Below, piece by piece: positions 45,792-57,438 of a stretch of 64,000 nt of DNA (the first letter of the stretch is position 1; each line of letters begins with the position of its first letter). This DNA is from Closterium sp. Naga37s-1 (Eukaryota > Streptophyta > Zygnematophyceae > Desmidiales > Closteriaceae): positions 491,001 to 555,000 of the forward strand of contig CANJKZ010001154.1 in assembly GCA_947471745.1 (NCBI GenBank). Direction: 5' to 3'. A model generated the notes under the pieces. That model was not told the origin of the DNA, ran no database searches, and saw nothing but the letters and a program-made list of their open reading frames with translations. The translations under genes and the position numbers were made by a program.

Positions 45792-48700
45792 ATGTGCCTG
45801 CTGCCTGCAGGTCGAAACGCGTGGGGTGAGTGCGAGTGGTGGATGCTGCCTTACCGTCGCACAGGGGGGGCGACAGAGACAGAGGAGGGAGAGCAGGGAG
45901 AGGAGAACGCGGAGGAGGAGGAAGATGAGGATGAAGAGGAGGAGGAGGAGCCTCCAGTGCTGTTAGCTCTCAAGTGGAGGGCAGCTGAGAGATCCTCCTC
46001 TAGCGAGGTGCACCTGCACGGCACGTTTGAGGCTTCTCAGAAGGACTATCTGCAGAATCGTTTTTCCAAGGGAGATAGAGAATGGCATGAGGAGGAGGAC
46101 GATGGCAGCAGCACGGGCGGACCACCCTTCCAGTCGCACCACCACCACGCCGCCACCTCCCACTCGCCCACACTCCCCCCCCAGACGCACCTCACAGACC
46201 TCCCAGATCCCCTCCTCGCTCTCATCCTCGCCCGCATCTCCCACCCTAGCGACATCTCCGCGTGCCTCCTGACCAACCGCCGCCTGTCCCGCCTCACCCG
46301 CTCCTCCCTCTCCCTCCTCGCGCTCCCCCCCGGGGCCCGCATTAATAAGAGCGATCTGCTGCCGTGTTTGGCTGACCCGGGGAGGTATCCGGGGTTGGTG
46401 GGTGTGATGCTGGGGAGGGATGCGGTGGAGGAGGAGGGCGATGATGTTGTGTTGGCGCTGGCGGCGTGTGGAGAGAGGCTGGTGAAACTGGCCCTGGATG
46501 GCCAGCCCAATGGCATGGTGAGTGGTGCGGATGGATGCTGGGGGGATGTGGTGGGGATGATGAGGGGTGGGGATGAGTGGTGGGGAGGAGGAGGGGGATG
46601 ATGTGGTGTTGGCGCTGGCGGCGTGTGGGGAGAGGTTGGTGAAACTGGCCCTGGATGGCCAGCCCAATGGCATGGTGAGTGCTGGGGGGGGCTGGGTGCT
46701 GGAGGAATGTGTTTGGGGGGGGGGGAATGGGTGGTGGGGATGGGTGGTGGGGATGGGTGGTGGGGATGGGTGGTGGGGATGTGTGGTGGGGATGTGTGGT
46801 GGGGATGGGTGGTGGTGTTTAGACATGGGGACAGTGTCAGCCCCTGTCATTGCTGTTCTTATAATGAACTTCCTTCCTCCTCCCTCCTTCCTTCCCTTAC
46901 CCCTTCCCTCACCAACCAGGATCGCTCCAAGTGCCGTTCGCTCTCCAGTCTCGACTCTCTCTTCCTCTCCTGCACCAATCTGCAAGCCCTTTCTCTCTGC
47001 ACCGGTCGCTACACCCGCACGCTCCCTCCCACTCTCTCCTGCCTCTCCGCTCTCTCCTCTCTCACTATCAACAACAGCGCATGCAAACTAGGTCTCATCT
47101 CCCTCCCTCGCTCTCTAGGAGCTTTGATTAATCTCCGCTCTCTCTCCTTAGTCTGCTGTTGGCAATTGGCTTCCCTGCCCGAACAGATCGGGCAGCTATC
47201 AAACCTCCAGGAGCTTCGGCTGATTAGCCTTGACTGCATTCGTAGGCTGCCCGAATCTCTGGGCAGACTATCAGCTCTCGAGCTGTTGCACATCCGCTGC
47301 TGTTGCTCGTTACAGCAGCTGCCCGAAACCATCGGGCACCTTAACAAACTGACCGAGTTAGTTTTAGACATGACAGGCAGCACTTCGTGGCTCGGAACAA
47401 TTTCATACCTGCCCGAATCCCTCGGCGACCTATCAAGCCTTAGACAACTAGAGATTCGCGGCTGCCCGAGGATCACTGAGCTGCCTGAAAGCATTGGGTA
47501 TTTAGGAGCTTTAGAGGAGTTCATTTTCGATTCAGGAGGGTTTTCCGAAGATTCAGACGAGTGTGGACTAACCAACTTACCCCTAACCTTCTCCCAGCTT
47601 CACTCCCTTAGGCTTCTTGATCTCAGGCGCTGCTATGAAATTTCAATGCTGCCCGAATCGCTGGGCAGCTTGAGCGATCTCCGGGTGCTGCGTCTGGTGC
47701 AGTGCTTTTCTGTGGGGTCGCTACCCAAGTCCTTGGGGGAGCTGGAAAAGCTTGTAACTGTTTATGTAGACAACAGGGTGGATGGAGATTCAGAGGAGGA
47801 TGAAGAGGAGGAGGACGAGCAGCAGCAGCAGCAGCAGGAGGCGGAGTGGGTTGGCGAAGGAAACATGAAGCGGGAAGAAGCACAAGGGGAGAGCGAGGAG
47901 GAGGAGGAGGATGGGCCAGGAGGGCTTGTAACCCTTCCTGACTCCCTAGGCAAAGCACATGGCTTGCAGCGGCTGGTTCTCCGGTCAAACATCGGCCTGC
48001 GTTCACTGCCGGCCTCCCTTCACCTGCTCTCCTCCCTCCGCTGTCTCACCCTTGACTTCTCCGAAACACGGCCGCCATTATCGTCGACTGCAGAACCAGG
48101 TGCAGCAGCAGCAGCCGAAGATGTATCCGCAACAGCAGAAGCAGCAGCACCGCCGGCAGTTGCGCTGCGTGCTGCGGCTGCGGCTGCTGCTGTTGTGACT
48201 CCTGGCAGTAAACTGTGGGACCTTGGGGAAAACGCGTTTGGGTTTGAGCACCAGAGCAGGGGGAAGGCTTCACGGGAAGGAGAGGTGGAGGCGGAGGAGG
48301 CAGGGGGGGAGCAGATTGTAGGGTTTCGTGCGTGGGAGTGGGAGATGCAAGGGAGGAAGGGAGGGCAGAGGGGATTTGGACGAGGTAGCGAAGAGTGGCG
48401 GTGGGCGGATGGTGTGGTGGGGGGCACTCCTGTGACCACCTTGCAATTCTACTTCCACACTGCAGTTCCCTCTGCACCTGCTTCAGCAGCAGCTCCACCG
48501 CCACCAGCAGAACCAACAGGAGCAACAGGAGCAGCAGCAGCAGCAGCAGCCCACGGTATATCCCACCTGAGCCCCTCTCTCCACCACCTCTCCAGCCTCC
48601 ACTGTCTCGAGCTCATTAACTGCTCCTCCCTTCGCCACCTGCCCTCCTCCCTCACCTCCCTTCCTTCCCTGCGCCGCCTGGTCCTGCTCAACTGCCCCGC

Positions 48701-49118
48701 CCTCACCGCCCTCCCGCAAGGAATCTCCCGCCTCTCCTCGCTCTCCTCCCTCGTGCTCCTGCACTGCCCGCTGCTTGCTGGGAGCGAGCGGCAAGGGGAA
48801 GCAACAGAGGGGAGAATTGCATCAGGCGGAGAGACGCTGCTGCTAGGGCAGGGGACTTGCGAGAGGGGTGATGATTCAGCACCGAGGGGTGAGAACGCGG
48901 GTATTGAATCATGTGGTAGAGCTTTAAATGGAGGTCATTGGAGCAGTGGCAGTGGCAGTGGTAGCGGCAGCGGCAGCAGCAGCAGTGGAGGCGGGAAACT
49001 AACAGAGCTGGTGGGCCTGCCGCTGACGAGAGTAGTGGTGGATTCTCACACTCTCACACTGCTGCCTCCATCGCTCATCTCCTCTCTGCGGCGCAACCTG
49101 GTGCTCCTGTCACCCTGA
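45792..49118 (+). CDS. F-box / leucine-rich-repeat protein, 2 exons resolved
   Basis: Exon to 46517 (donor GTGAGT at 46518), then 46920-49118, phase 0; about 1,000 residues ending LVLLSP. The first exon carries an acidic stretch and an F-box-like segment LTDLPDPLLALILARISHP (near residue 135), which in plants recruits substrates to SCF ubiquitin ligases. From about residue 250 come plant-type LRRs of roughly 24 residues, such as LPESLGRLSALELLHIRCCC, LPETIGHLNKLTELVL and LPESLGSLSDLRVLRL. They are interrupted by Glu/Gln-rich and Ala-rich inserts (47780-47930, 48100-48200) and by a second LRR block near 48560-48770. The 5' end is uncertain. The ATG at 45792 is the first in frame, but a strong acceptor at 45811 suggests an upstream exon, and the phase would even allow splicing from the last NAP-gene exon. 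Function is inferred from domains only. Confidence 0.75.
46424..46690 (+). repeat. Tandem copy of F-box gene exon donor edge
   Basis: The last ~95 bases of the exon (GCGATGATGTTGTGTTGGCG...CAATGGCATG, donor at 46518) recur with offset 157 at about 46585-46680, with an intact donor at 46675. The copy differs at only a few positions, so it is the youngest-looking case in the window. Confidence 0.9.
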
Positions 49119-50039
49119 CACGTACACACCCGCGTTCAGTACACCCGTTCTCTTCTCCCATCCTTCTCCATCTTGCCTCCTCTCACTCTCATTCTCGCTC
49201 TCTCTCGCCTCTCCCAGGCTAGAAGTGTGTGAGTGCATTTGCGTGCGGCGCTGTTATCACTATCACTGTCACAGGCAGCCTCTCGCTGCCCATGGCTCTG
49301 GCTCGGCGCTGCACCACACCTCTTCTCCCCTGGCCCTCTGCTGTGCCTGCTGGAAATGCAAAACCTGCTGCCCGTCAGCTGCCCATCACCAGAACCTGCC
49401 CGTCAGCAAGCCCACCTGTTGCCACCAGTTACCATACCACCCCGTTCATCACATGCTCGCTTCTGGTTGCCATACCTCGCTCCAACTCCATCTGCCCCTC
49501 AGTGTTCTCGTCTCTGCTTCTTACAGCCCAGTCATGCCCCTTGTAAGGCTGAGCATGCTACTTACCAGCAGTGGCAGTTACCCGCAACACCATCACTTCC
49601 AGGCTGGAGGAGATCATTTGTTATCCAGTGCTAAACTTGAACCCATTTGTGTTGTCTACTAACCGAATTGTTGTATGATAAAACGCTCAACTTTGGTATA
49701 TGCGGTACTTTCTTCCATAAATTGGAAGGGGTGATATGGTAGGGGTGATACATCTACCAGCCAGGACCAAAACTCAAAATACCCTACCTATTTTGAGTAC
49801 CAGTAGTACCCAGCTCAAGAAATTCCAGAATTTGCAGGGGCTAAAATACCCTCTTTTCCAGGTAGCAACTTTACACAGAATGAACACTTGCATGGTGCAC
49901 AAACCTGTGATATCATGCTTACAGTCCCAAGGACCAGCCTGCCTTATTAAGGATACAGGGTTACCGTACATGATGTTGTAGAGAAGAGACACCTAATCTG
50001 AAACAACACATGTCTCACGTGGGCATACTATGTGCATAA
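49119..50039. other. 3' flank of the F-box/LRR gene
   Basis: No supported gene. It is probably 3' UTR near the stop and then AT-richer intergenic DNA; AATAAA-like sequence appears near 50037-50044. The small frames have no recognisable motifs. Confidence 0.4.
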
Positions 50040-50807
50040 TAAATAACTTCAGAGCATTGCTCTGAGCTAAGTCTTTGGTAGAACATTAACAAGTTCCTTC
50101 CCTTTCAGTCCACCCATCCAACTTGAAAGGCAGGGAGCCAGGCAGGGGAGCTGGTTGCGATAGAAAGACAGTTTGCCCTCAGGCGAAGTCACTGCTGCAG
50201 AAACATCAACAGGGTTTAGCCCTGCGCATGCTCGTGCCACACGCACACATCACGATTCACCATGTCATCACTGCATATGACAGTCACCAAGTCATACCAC
50301 CAAACCACAACATAACCCATCACACACCCTCAAACACCATCACACCCCATCATACACCCTCAAAACACCATCACAACCCATCACATCCCATGAAACACCA
50401 TCACAGCCCGTCACACCCCATCAGACGAAAACCCCACCACGTAACACCACACCTCACCACACACCACCGCATCTCAGATCATCGCCCTGAGCCAAGCATA
50501 GGCACACGTTAACGAGTGTTCCCAATCAGAGTCTATCCTTCCAACTGGAAAAGAAGGGAGCCAGGCGGGGGAACCGGTTGCGAGAGCCGACAGTTTGCCC
50601 TCAGGCAAAGTCACTGCGACAGGCACATCAACAGGGTTACTTTGCCCTGCGCATGCTTGTGCCACACGCACACATCACGATGTCATCACTGCATATTACA
50701 GTCACCATGTCACGCCTCAAACCCCATCACACACCCTCAAACACCATCTCATCCCATCACACAAATACCCCACCGCGCACCACCGCACCTCACCATACGC
50801 CACTGCA
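50040..50807. repeat. Tandem duplication of ~430 bp downstream of the CAX gene
   Basis: The segment from about 50050 (CAGAGCATTGCTCTGAGC) to 50473 recurs from about 50474 (CAGATCATCGCCCTGAGC) to about 50807. Conserved blocks include AGGGAGCCAGGC, ACAGTTTGCCCTCAGGC, ACATCAACAGGGTT and CCACACGCACACATCACGAT. Both copies contain degenerate CATCACACCCCATCA repeats. On the minus strand this is the CAX 3' flank, so an ancestral 3' UTR may have been doubled. Confidence 0.8.
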
Positions 50808-53369
50808 TCACAAGTCATGGTGCAGCGCCGGAATCCCTGCAGCCCCACCCAGCACCCCTGCAACCCCGCCCGCCGCACTCCCCGCAGCGCCCCCCGAATC
50901 CGGCCCCAGAAAAGTCTCCTTGTGGTTGAAAAAGGTGGCGGCGAGAATAGCGTACATGAGAACAAGCATGAGCCCCTTGAGCCAGTTGGCATTGGCCTCG
51001 TGCAGCACAAGCACGGTGATCAGAACCGTGATGAAGAGAGCGAGCGTTTCAAAGCGGTGGAAGTTGAGGTCCATGGGGACTCCGATGATCCACCCGCCGA
51101 TGACTGCGAGCGGGATGAGGAACATGGCGAGCTGGATGGACGAGCCGACCGCGATGGAGAGCGCCACGTCGAGCTTGTCGCGCATGCCAAAGAAAATGGC
51201 GGACGTGTGCTCTGGTGGAGGCCGAAGAGGGGGGGAGGGGGAAAGGGGTGGGCTGAGAGAGGTTGAGAGGTGTGGAAGCTGGATGGAGGAGCCGGCTGCG
51301 ATGGAGAGAGCTACGTCGAGCTTGTCGCGCATGCCAAAGAAAATGGCGGATGTGTGTTCTGGTGGGGTGTGGGGAAAAGGGAAGAGCTGGACGGACGAGG
51401 TGAAGGCAATGGAGAGCAACGACAAGCTGAGCTTGCCACACATGCCAAGAGAGCAGCAGGCGTGTGGCCTGGTTGGCGCAGTGGAGGGATCGGGGAAGAA
51501 AAAGAAAGGCGGAGATTGTGGGAGTAGATGGTTCTTCAGAAATTTCAGATTCTTACTGGAAGCAAAGGGGAAGCGGTAACAGGAGGGGGGGAGAGAGTGG
51601 GAGGGGAGGGGTTGGGAAGGAAAGAGGGAGGGGTGCCGGGTTCATGGGAAGCGGAAAAAAACAAGTTCAGTTGAGAGCAGGGCAAAGAAGGAGGGGGGTG
51701 GGATGAAGGGGGATAGGAGGGGGTTAGGGGAGGAGTAGTGGCAAGGCAATCACCAGTGACATTATTAACGAGTGGCAGCACGACGACGCAGATCCCGGAG
51801 AAGGGCACATTCCACTGCGTGGCCGTTCCCTCAACCGAATTCACCAGATCATCCGACAGGACGGAGATCAGCGTCGTCACGACAATCAGCCAGAACACGC
51901 CGCCCCACAAGCCCAGCTCCGACTGCTCCACGCCGCCGCCGCCGCCGCTGCCGCCGTCCGCGCCGTCGCCGCCGTCTTCGCCCTCCTCGAAGAACTCGCG
52001 GTGCGTGACGAGCTGGAAGTAGATGTACGCGGCGTACGCGAAGAGCATGAGGACGGCAGCGAAGCGCGAGAGGCCGAGCTGCGAGTCGTATTCGTGGAGC
52101 TCCGTGCCCGTGGCGTGCAGCAGGTTGGGGAAGAGCATCCCGCTCATCGCGAGCATCAGCGCGCCTGCGGAAGGGCCGGGGGGAACGTGGGGGGCAGGAG
52201 AGGAGGGGAGGCAACGGGAAGCGGGTAGGGGTGGGGAGGGGAAGGAAGGGAGAAGGAGGGAGTTGCGATGAAAGAGAGGAGAGGACTGGAGGAATAGAAA
52301 AGACGATGGAGGGGCGGAAAAGGCGAATCCAAGGGGGAAGCGCAAAGAGGCAGAAGGGGGGGGGGGGGGGAGGGGGGGGGGGGGGAAGGGGGGAAGAGGT
52401 GGGGGGGAAGGTCCTGGCAGCAGCACTCGTTTGCAACAGAAGGAAGGTTCTCGCAGCGGCACTCATGGCGTGGCCTGCCGGCAAAACCCTGGGCTAAAAC
52501 GGGCTTTCTCAGATTACGATCTGCGTCACCTTCGCGTATGTTTTTGGGGCGCCTAATAAAAAGACGCGGGCTGTCCTAGTAAATGATCTGCATGACCTGG
52601 GTGTTTCTTTCCGGTCCTTCCGAAAGATACACGATGACGGTTCTCGTGATTGTTAGTTAGCGAGCAGAAACAAGTCATGCTTCATGCTTATATCGTCACG
52701 ATGAATCCGCGATGTGCTTATGCCATAATCAATCGGTAATAAGGTGATCGGATGCTTCAACGTACCACTGTTCATTTGCGCGGCTGGGCGATTAAACTCC
52801 AGATGCTTGTGGTAAATTCCTCCTGCGAGGAACGCGCTTCCCAGGCACAGCAGAAGATTCCCCAGGATCGATCCGAGGATCGAGAGCTGAATAATCCGAA
52901 CGAGCCCTCTTTTAAGAGCCACTAGAACGATGATAAGCTCCGGAGCGTTGCTGAACGTAGCGTTGAGGAGCCCGCCCAGAGTAGGGTTAGTGCACAAAGC
53001 GAGTTGCTCTGTAACGAAACCGAGACGCTCCGCGAGGGGGATCAAGGAAAGGAGGCTGAGGGTGAATACGTAGCCATCAGGGAAGTTATGGAGGATGGCG
53101 AGAAAGGTCGCGGGAACGCAGATCAGGAGAACGTTGGATCTCGCGCCGAAGAAGAGCGCCCCGAGGCTGCGTCTCAGGTACGTCGGCATGCTTTTCGGAG
53201 CAGCGTCGGAGGACGCGAGGAGAGGGCGTTGTTGCTGCGTGTGCGTCATACCGATATGGTGATCCTCGGAGCCCGCCATTGCTGCTAGCTCAGCCCAGTC
53301 TGACTCGGGAACACGGTTGTCAAGAGAGGGAAAACGTTTGTGGCGAAACAGTCGGGGTTTACCCCGCAT
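50808..53369 (-). CDS. CAX-type vacuolar cation/proton exchanger, 3 exons
   Basis: Exons on the minus strand: 53369-52766, 52164-51754, 51211-50808. They are GT-AG with matching phases, giving 472 residues, the usual CAX size. CAX proteins exchange Ca2+ or other cations for H+ at the vacuolar membrane. The first repeat reads LGGLLNATFSNAPELIIVLVAL followed by LSILGSILGNLLLCLGSAF, and the second LVNNVTEHTSAIFFGMRDKLDVALSIAVGSS. Multiple hydrophobic segments are evident, and an acidic loop (EEGEDGGDGADG) separates the halves. In land-plant CAX the two alpha-repeat motifs are GNATE and GNAAEH; here they read SNAPE and NNVTEH, so the leading Gly is replaced in both while the Glu is kept. The start could be the internal Met near 53279 instead. 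The acceptor edge of exon 3 is repeated in intron 2. Confidence 0.9.
51265..51470 (-). repeat. Two copies of CAX exon 3 acceptor edge
   Basis: The first ~85 bases of exon 3 (start 51211; coding GMRDKLDVALSIAVGSSIQL) are repeated upstream. The nearer copy starts at 51358 after CCACCAG and is still open (AIFFGMRDKLDVALSIAAGS). The farther copy at about 51405-51470 is strongly diverged. Confidence 0.85.
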
Positions 53370-54811
53370 GTTGATCGGCCAGCGCCATGTGGGGTGGAGT
53401 TAAAGATCCGCGGTGCTGGATGTTTAGGGGCGAAGCTAATAATCCTGCTGCTGAATCTGAGTAAGTTTGAAATGGCGTCCACTTTAGAAGGAATCACCGC
53501 TGATGGAAGGACAAAAAAAAAGCCCACGGCCGCAGCAATCAGCTTTATCCAATCCGCTCCACTCCACAGACGATTCCAAACCAGGGTGCACATTCAACGC
53601 GGTTCGGCTTGAGATGTTGGGAAGGGGGTTTGGAGAAAAACAGTGATTGGCTCACGAGGGGCGACAAAAAAATGATTCCGCTAGAGCTTCGGGCATTTCG
53701 TAGGTGGCGGGAGGGGGTGAAATGGCGGGAGTGGGTGAAACCGAATGGCGGGAGGGATGAAACAGATTGGCGGGAGGGGGGGGAAACGAAATTGCGGGGG
53801 AGGGGGGAAACAAAATTGCGGGGGAGGGGGGAAACGAATTTCGACGGGGAGGGGGAAATGAAATTGCGGGGGCGTGGGGAAACGAAATTGCGGGGGAGGG
53901 GGGAAACGAATTTCGACTTGAAGGGGTTGAAAGCACACCTCGTAACCCACTCAGTCAAGGGTTGTGCTGTGCTGGCATCGATACAGTAGAATGCTGCTGC
54001 CTGCTCGGTAGTCCCAAGGCGCACTGCCCCTGGGAGTTGCCAGGTTCAATGAAACTGGCAAACCCGAATTTGCTATCACTTGGAATCACCCTGTTCCGAA
54101 ATGCTCATGGAATTCAAGCAGCTGGCCAATGCAACTGACGGGTCTTTGCTACACATCGGTTAGTTAACTTGGAGTATAGTGAGGGAGCCTATGATCCTCA
54201 TGGATTGTAGTAACTGTGTCTAGGGTGGTTCCTAAACGTATCCTTACGAGCTGCAAGGTCCGGGGTGCGATGAGCAAAATATGCAATTAACCGCAGATTC
54301 ACGAGCTCTTGGCGAGGCAAACACTTGCGAAGTAACAATTGCGACAAAGGTACGACGAAGCGAATGGACGATCAGCACCACACACTTTCAAATGCACGCG
54401 TTCGTCGTGTCTCTACTTTGGGATCACAGGGTGTCATCGCTCCTGACGCGCCGCTCGCAAGTCGAATTCGACGGTAGAGATCGCTCCCAAGCTTCGCATT
54501 GTTCAACTGTACGTCTCCTCCACTCCGACCAAGAGGACCAGCTGAATCATTGGTTGAAGGACGTAAGCGGAAATGGAGTCACGATAATCACTCCCTAACT
54601 TGCGGGACCACCATTTTGAGCAACCCGTCACTATCCACTGCACAAACCGGTGTTGCCATAGCCAAATATGACGACTAAGAATCCTAAAACGACTATAATC
54701 TGGTTCCTAAAACGAACTAATTGTTGGTTGACGACGGTTGCTCATCTTATGCTGGGGGAGTTTATCCATCATGAAAGAGTGATGGTTGGTGGGAATCCAC
54801 AGACAAAGCAT
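53370..54811. other. Upstream region of CAX gene with small minisatellite
   Basis: This contains the CAX 5' UTR and promoter (unassigned), then a G-rich minisatellite at about 53705-53925 built from GGGGGAGGGGGGAAACGAA and AATTGCGG blocks, then unique DNA. No gene is supported. Confidence 0.45.
53705..53925. repeat. Minisatellite (GAAACGAAATTGCGGGGGAG units)
   Basis: About nine units of roughly 24 bases, some with TTTCGACGGG in place of TTGCGGGG. The charged low-complexity frames across it are artefacts. Confidence 0.85.
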
Positions 54812-54814
54812 TTA

Positions 54815-55292
54815 GGGTGTGTGTGATTCTTTTTTTGAGTTCGTAAAACGGGTCGAACTTTTGGTGGTAGCCGGTTTTGCCGATGTCGCTAATATGTTTG
54901 GTCAATGTTGACTCAGTTCTGAAAACTATGCGAACATACAAAAGTGAACAAGAGTCAAGAATATACCCAAACGTGGTTTTGTATGATGAACCGAACGCGT
55001 GTGGTTTCAGACACATACGAGGACCAGCGACGCTTGCGAATCATTCGTCAACTCGCGCTGTCAAGAAGACAACACCAGGTAACCTACGCACCCTATAGGC
55101 GGCTCGGTTCACCCCCAGTAATCTCGAACCTCCAAATTCGCACTTGCGTGTGTGAATGTGAGTCAAGCACCTTTGACACCTGCGGTTCTAACTTGCTGTA
55201 GCTCAAAGTTGAATAACGTTCACTTTGTGTTCGCATGCTACAATCAAGTTAAAAACATAAACTTATGGCAGTTTCAAAAATCACACACGCCC
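54815..55292. mobile_element. 478-bp MITE with TTA target duplication (PIF/Harbinger-like)
   Basis: The left end GGGTGTGTGATTCTTTTT and the right end (reverse complement GGGCGTGTGTGATTTTTG) form imperfect terminal repeats. TTA flanks both sides (54812-54814 and 55293-55295). No coding sequence is recognised. The termini share the GGGYGTGT start with the element at 55657. Confidence 0.75.
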
Positions 55293-55656
55293 TTAGGAAC
55301 TGATGCTTGAGTATTTCAAATACATTGAACAAAGTGGAAAGTGGAGCATCGGTAGCTGCGAATTAACTCGGCATAATCCACAAGCTGAACAGCAGATTTG
55401 CGGTATTGGGCAACCTACCAATTTGATCGTGGTGAGTAGATATATTGTTTACAGATTGTGAGATAAGTTCAATCATTTAGCTCATGCAGAAGCTATACCC
55501 GCCTTGGCGGTTCTACCCACCCACAGCTGGTCCTCCTGCGCTAACGAGGAAGTTATGGATTTAGGCAGGTGAGGCGAGCCGCCCATGTATTGTTCCAGTG
55601 AGCGAATGAATGGAAGCCGCTAATTCAAGGGCGCCCTCTAAGGCGATGGCTCGTTA

Positions 55657-56208
55657 GGGCGTGTAAAATCGCCGCACCTAAAAATTCGGCCACTAGCCAA
55701 ATGGCCGACTTTGCGAAAGTAACCCGTTTGAGAAAAAATCGAAGACGCTCGTGACTGTCGTTGATTTCGCCAATAAAAAACGAAATTGATGGCCGTTTTG
55801 AAAGTCGACTCGTATCCGACACCATGTCGACTCGTATCCGACACCATGTCGACTCCAATTCGGCCAAGTTGTCGACACCGTGAGCGATTGTCACGTATGA
55901 CGTCGCACAGTCTCGCAGAGCGATTGAATCTGTTTATCCTGTCCAATCAGAGTTTTCGCCGTCAAATGTATGACCCCGTCGCGCATACGTTCCTACTGTA
56001 GCAACTGCAAATTTTACAACTTTTTGAAACCGGCCTGATATTCGGCCCTCAAACCTGTAAAGTTTGCAAATCTGCAAATAGTGGCTGTAAATGTGACGAC
56101 ACCAAGTCGACCAATCCGTCGACTTTCGCGAAAGAAATGTCAACCAGATGGTCGACGTAAAACGGGCCAAAAGCAGATTTCGCAAATTTGCGGGGACTTT
56201 ACACGCCC
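55657..56208. mobile_element. 552-bp MITE with TTA target duplication (PIF/Harbinger-like)
   Basis: The termini GGGCGTGTAAA (55657) and TTTACACGCCC (ending 56208) are perfect over 11 bp and pair further (TC.CCGCA). TTA flanks both ends (55654-55656 and 56209-56211). Inside, a 22-bp unit with GTCGACTCGTATCCGACACC is repeated near 55803-55855. It is non-coding. Confidence 0.85.
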
Positions 56209-56211
56209 TTA

Positions 56212-57438
56212 CATCAAGGGCGGTCGTGTCGTCCTCATTCCCTAGCCTACATAATGCTCCTCGCTTCCTCACCCAACCAACCATGTGCTTTGGCTCGGCT
56301 CATTCGGCTCGGCTCATTTGGCCTGACCCCCGCATCTTCCCAACAACATCTGTCGCCTAATGCTCACCACTCAATACCACACCACATCCCACTTTAGAAT
56401 ACAGGACCGTTTTACAGCGACTCACACCGTGGTCCCAGGAAGGGTGGGTGCGATTTATGGGTGATGGCGTGGATGGGGTCGAGAGAGAAAAGGTGGAAAA
56501 TCGCAAGTTGGCTGGTGACTGACGGCGATGCCGCTGCTGATGCAGGCAGACGGAACAGAACGGAACGGGATGGGACGGAGAAAGCAGAAAAAGGGCATGT
56601 ATGAGTCAAGCAAGCGATGCTCAAGCTGGGTAAAGAGCTGTTCAGGCCTAGTCCGCCTCCTCATTTCCTTGCATCCTTTTTGCATTATACTCTTACGTTT
56701 GGGGTTAGACCCACCTTCGCCTTCCTGTGTAGGAGACCCGTTTACCTGGTGAAGTAGGCCGTGGTTTTCACTCAGATCCTCCAGGCGTCGTGCACCGGAT
56801 GCCTCTGCTCTCCATCTTTCGAAGCTTTGTGAACACGTCGTCTGGATTGGTTGATTCCCAAGCTCGCACTGTTTGGGAATCAGTTATTCGCGAAAGCGCG
56901 ATTTACGCCATCTCCGTCCTACGTGAAGCGTTATTTAACAAGGTAAAGGCCTACATGACAAAAATTAACTTAGCACGTGACATCCGTTTGTTTTATCTTG
57001 ATTCTCGCACTTCCGAAACCCTCTGCTTTTTATCTGTTTCACTGGTTCTGAACGAACGTGATTTCTTATGGTTCCTATGGAAAGAGATGCTAGGCGTAAC
57101 CGTGAATCCTGATCTGACAAAATGACTTCAGCAGTTCCGTGAAACGTGCTTCGTAGCAACGACTCCATTTTCCCCCTTTTTTAGAATTAGTTGCTTGTCT
57201 GTGGGTTGGAAGCCGGAGGTTTCACGACTTCATTATCACGCGCCTGACAAATTCCATGTCAACTTCTCTTTTTTGCAGGCTGGAGCCTTGTTTGAACACG
57301 TGTTGATCCCGCTCCGACCACTGGACAAATCGCCGTAACCCCCCTTTGAAAGGTCTCGCCAACAAGTTGCCTTTCTGACGGATCTGCGCTGCACTTCAGA
57401 GGCGGGACTTGGGTTGAGATCTTTTGGTCCATTTGGCC
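56212..57438. other. 5' region of the DUF1639 gene with a probable 5' UTR intron
   Basis: A good donor (AACAAG then GTAAAGG at 56943) and a strong acceptor (TTCTCTTTTTTGCAG ending 57278) frame a 336-bp interval just upstream of the ATG at 57439. They are best read as an intron in the 5' UTR. The 111-codon frame at 56790-57125 crosses the donor and is not called. Confidence 0.55.

Noticed and set aside
55800-55860. GTCGACTC motifs as further copies of the TTTTGAGTCGACTCAAAA palindrome
   Set aside because: They share only the GTCGACTC centre, belong to a 22-bp direct repeat inside a MITE, and lack the palindrome arms.
56790-57125. A 111-codon plus-strand frame before the DUF1639 gene
   Set aside because: It runs through a good splice donor at 56943. 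A 5' UTR exon plus intron explains the region better.
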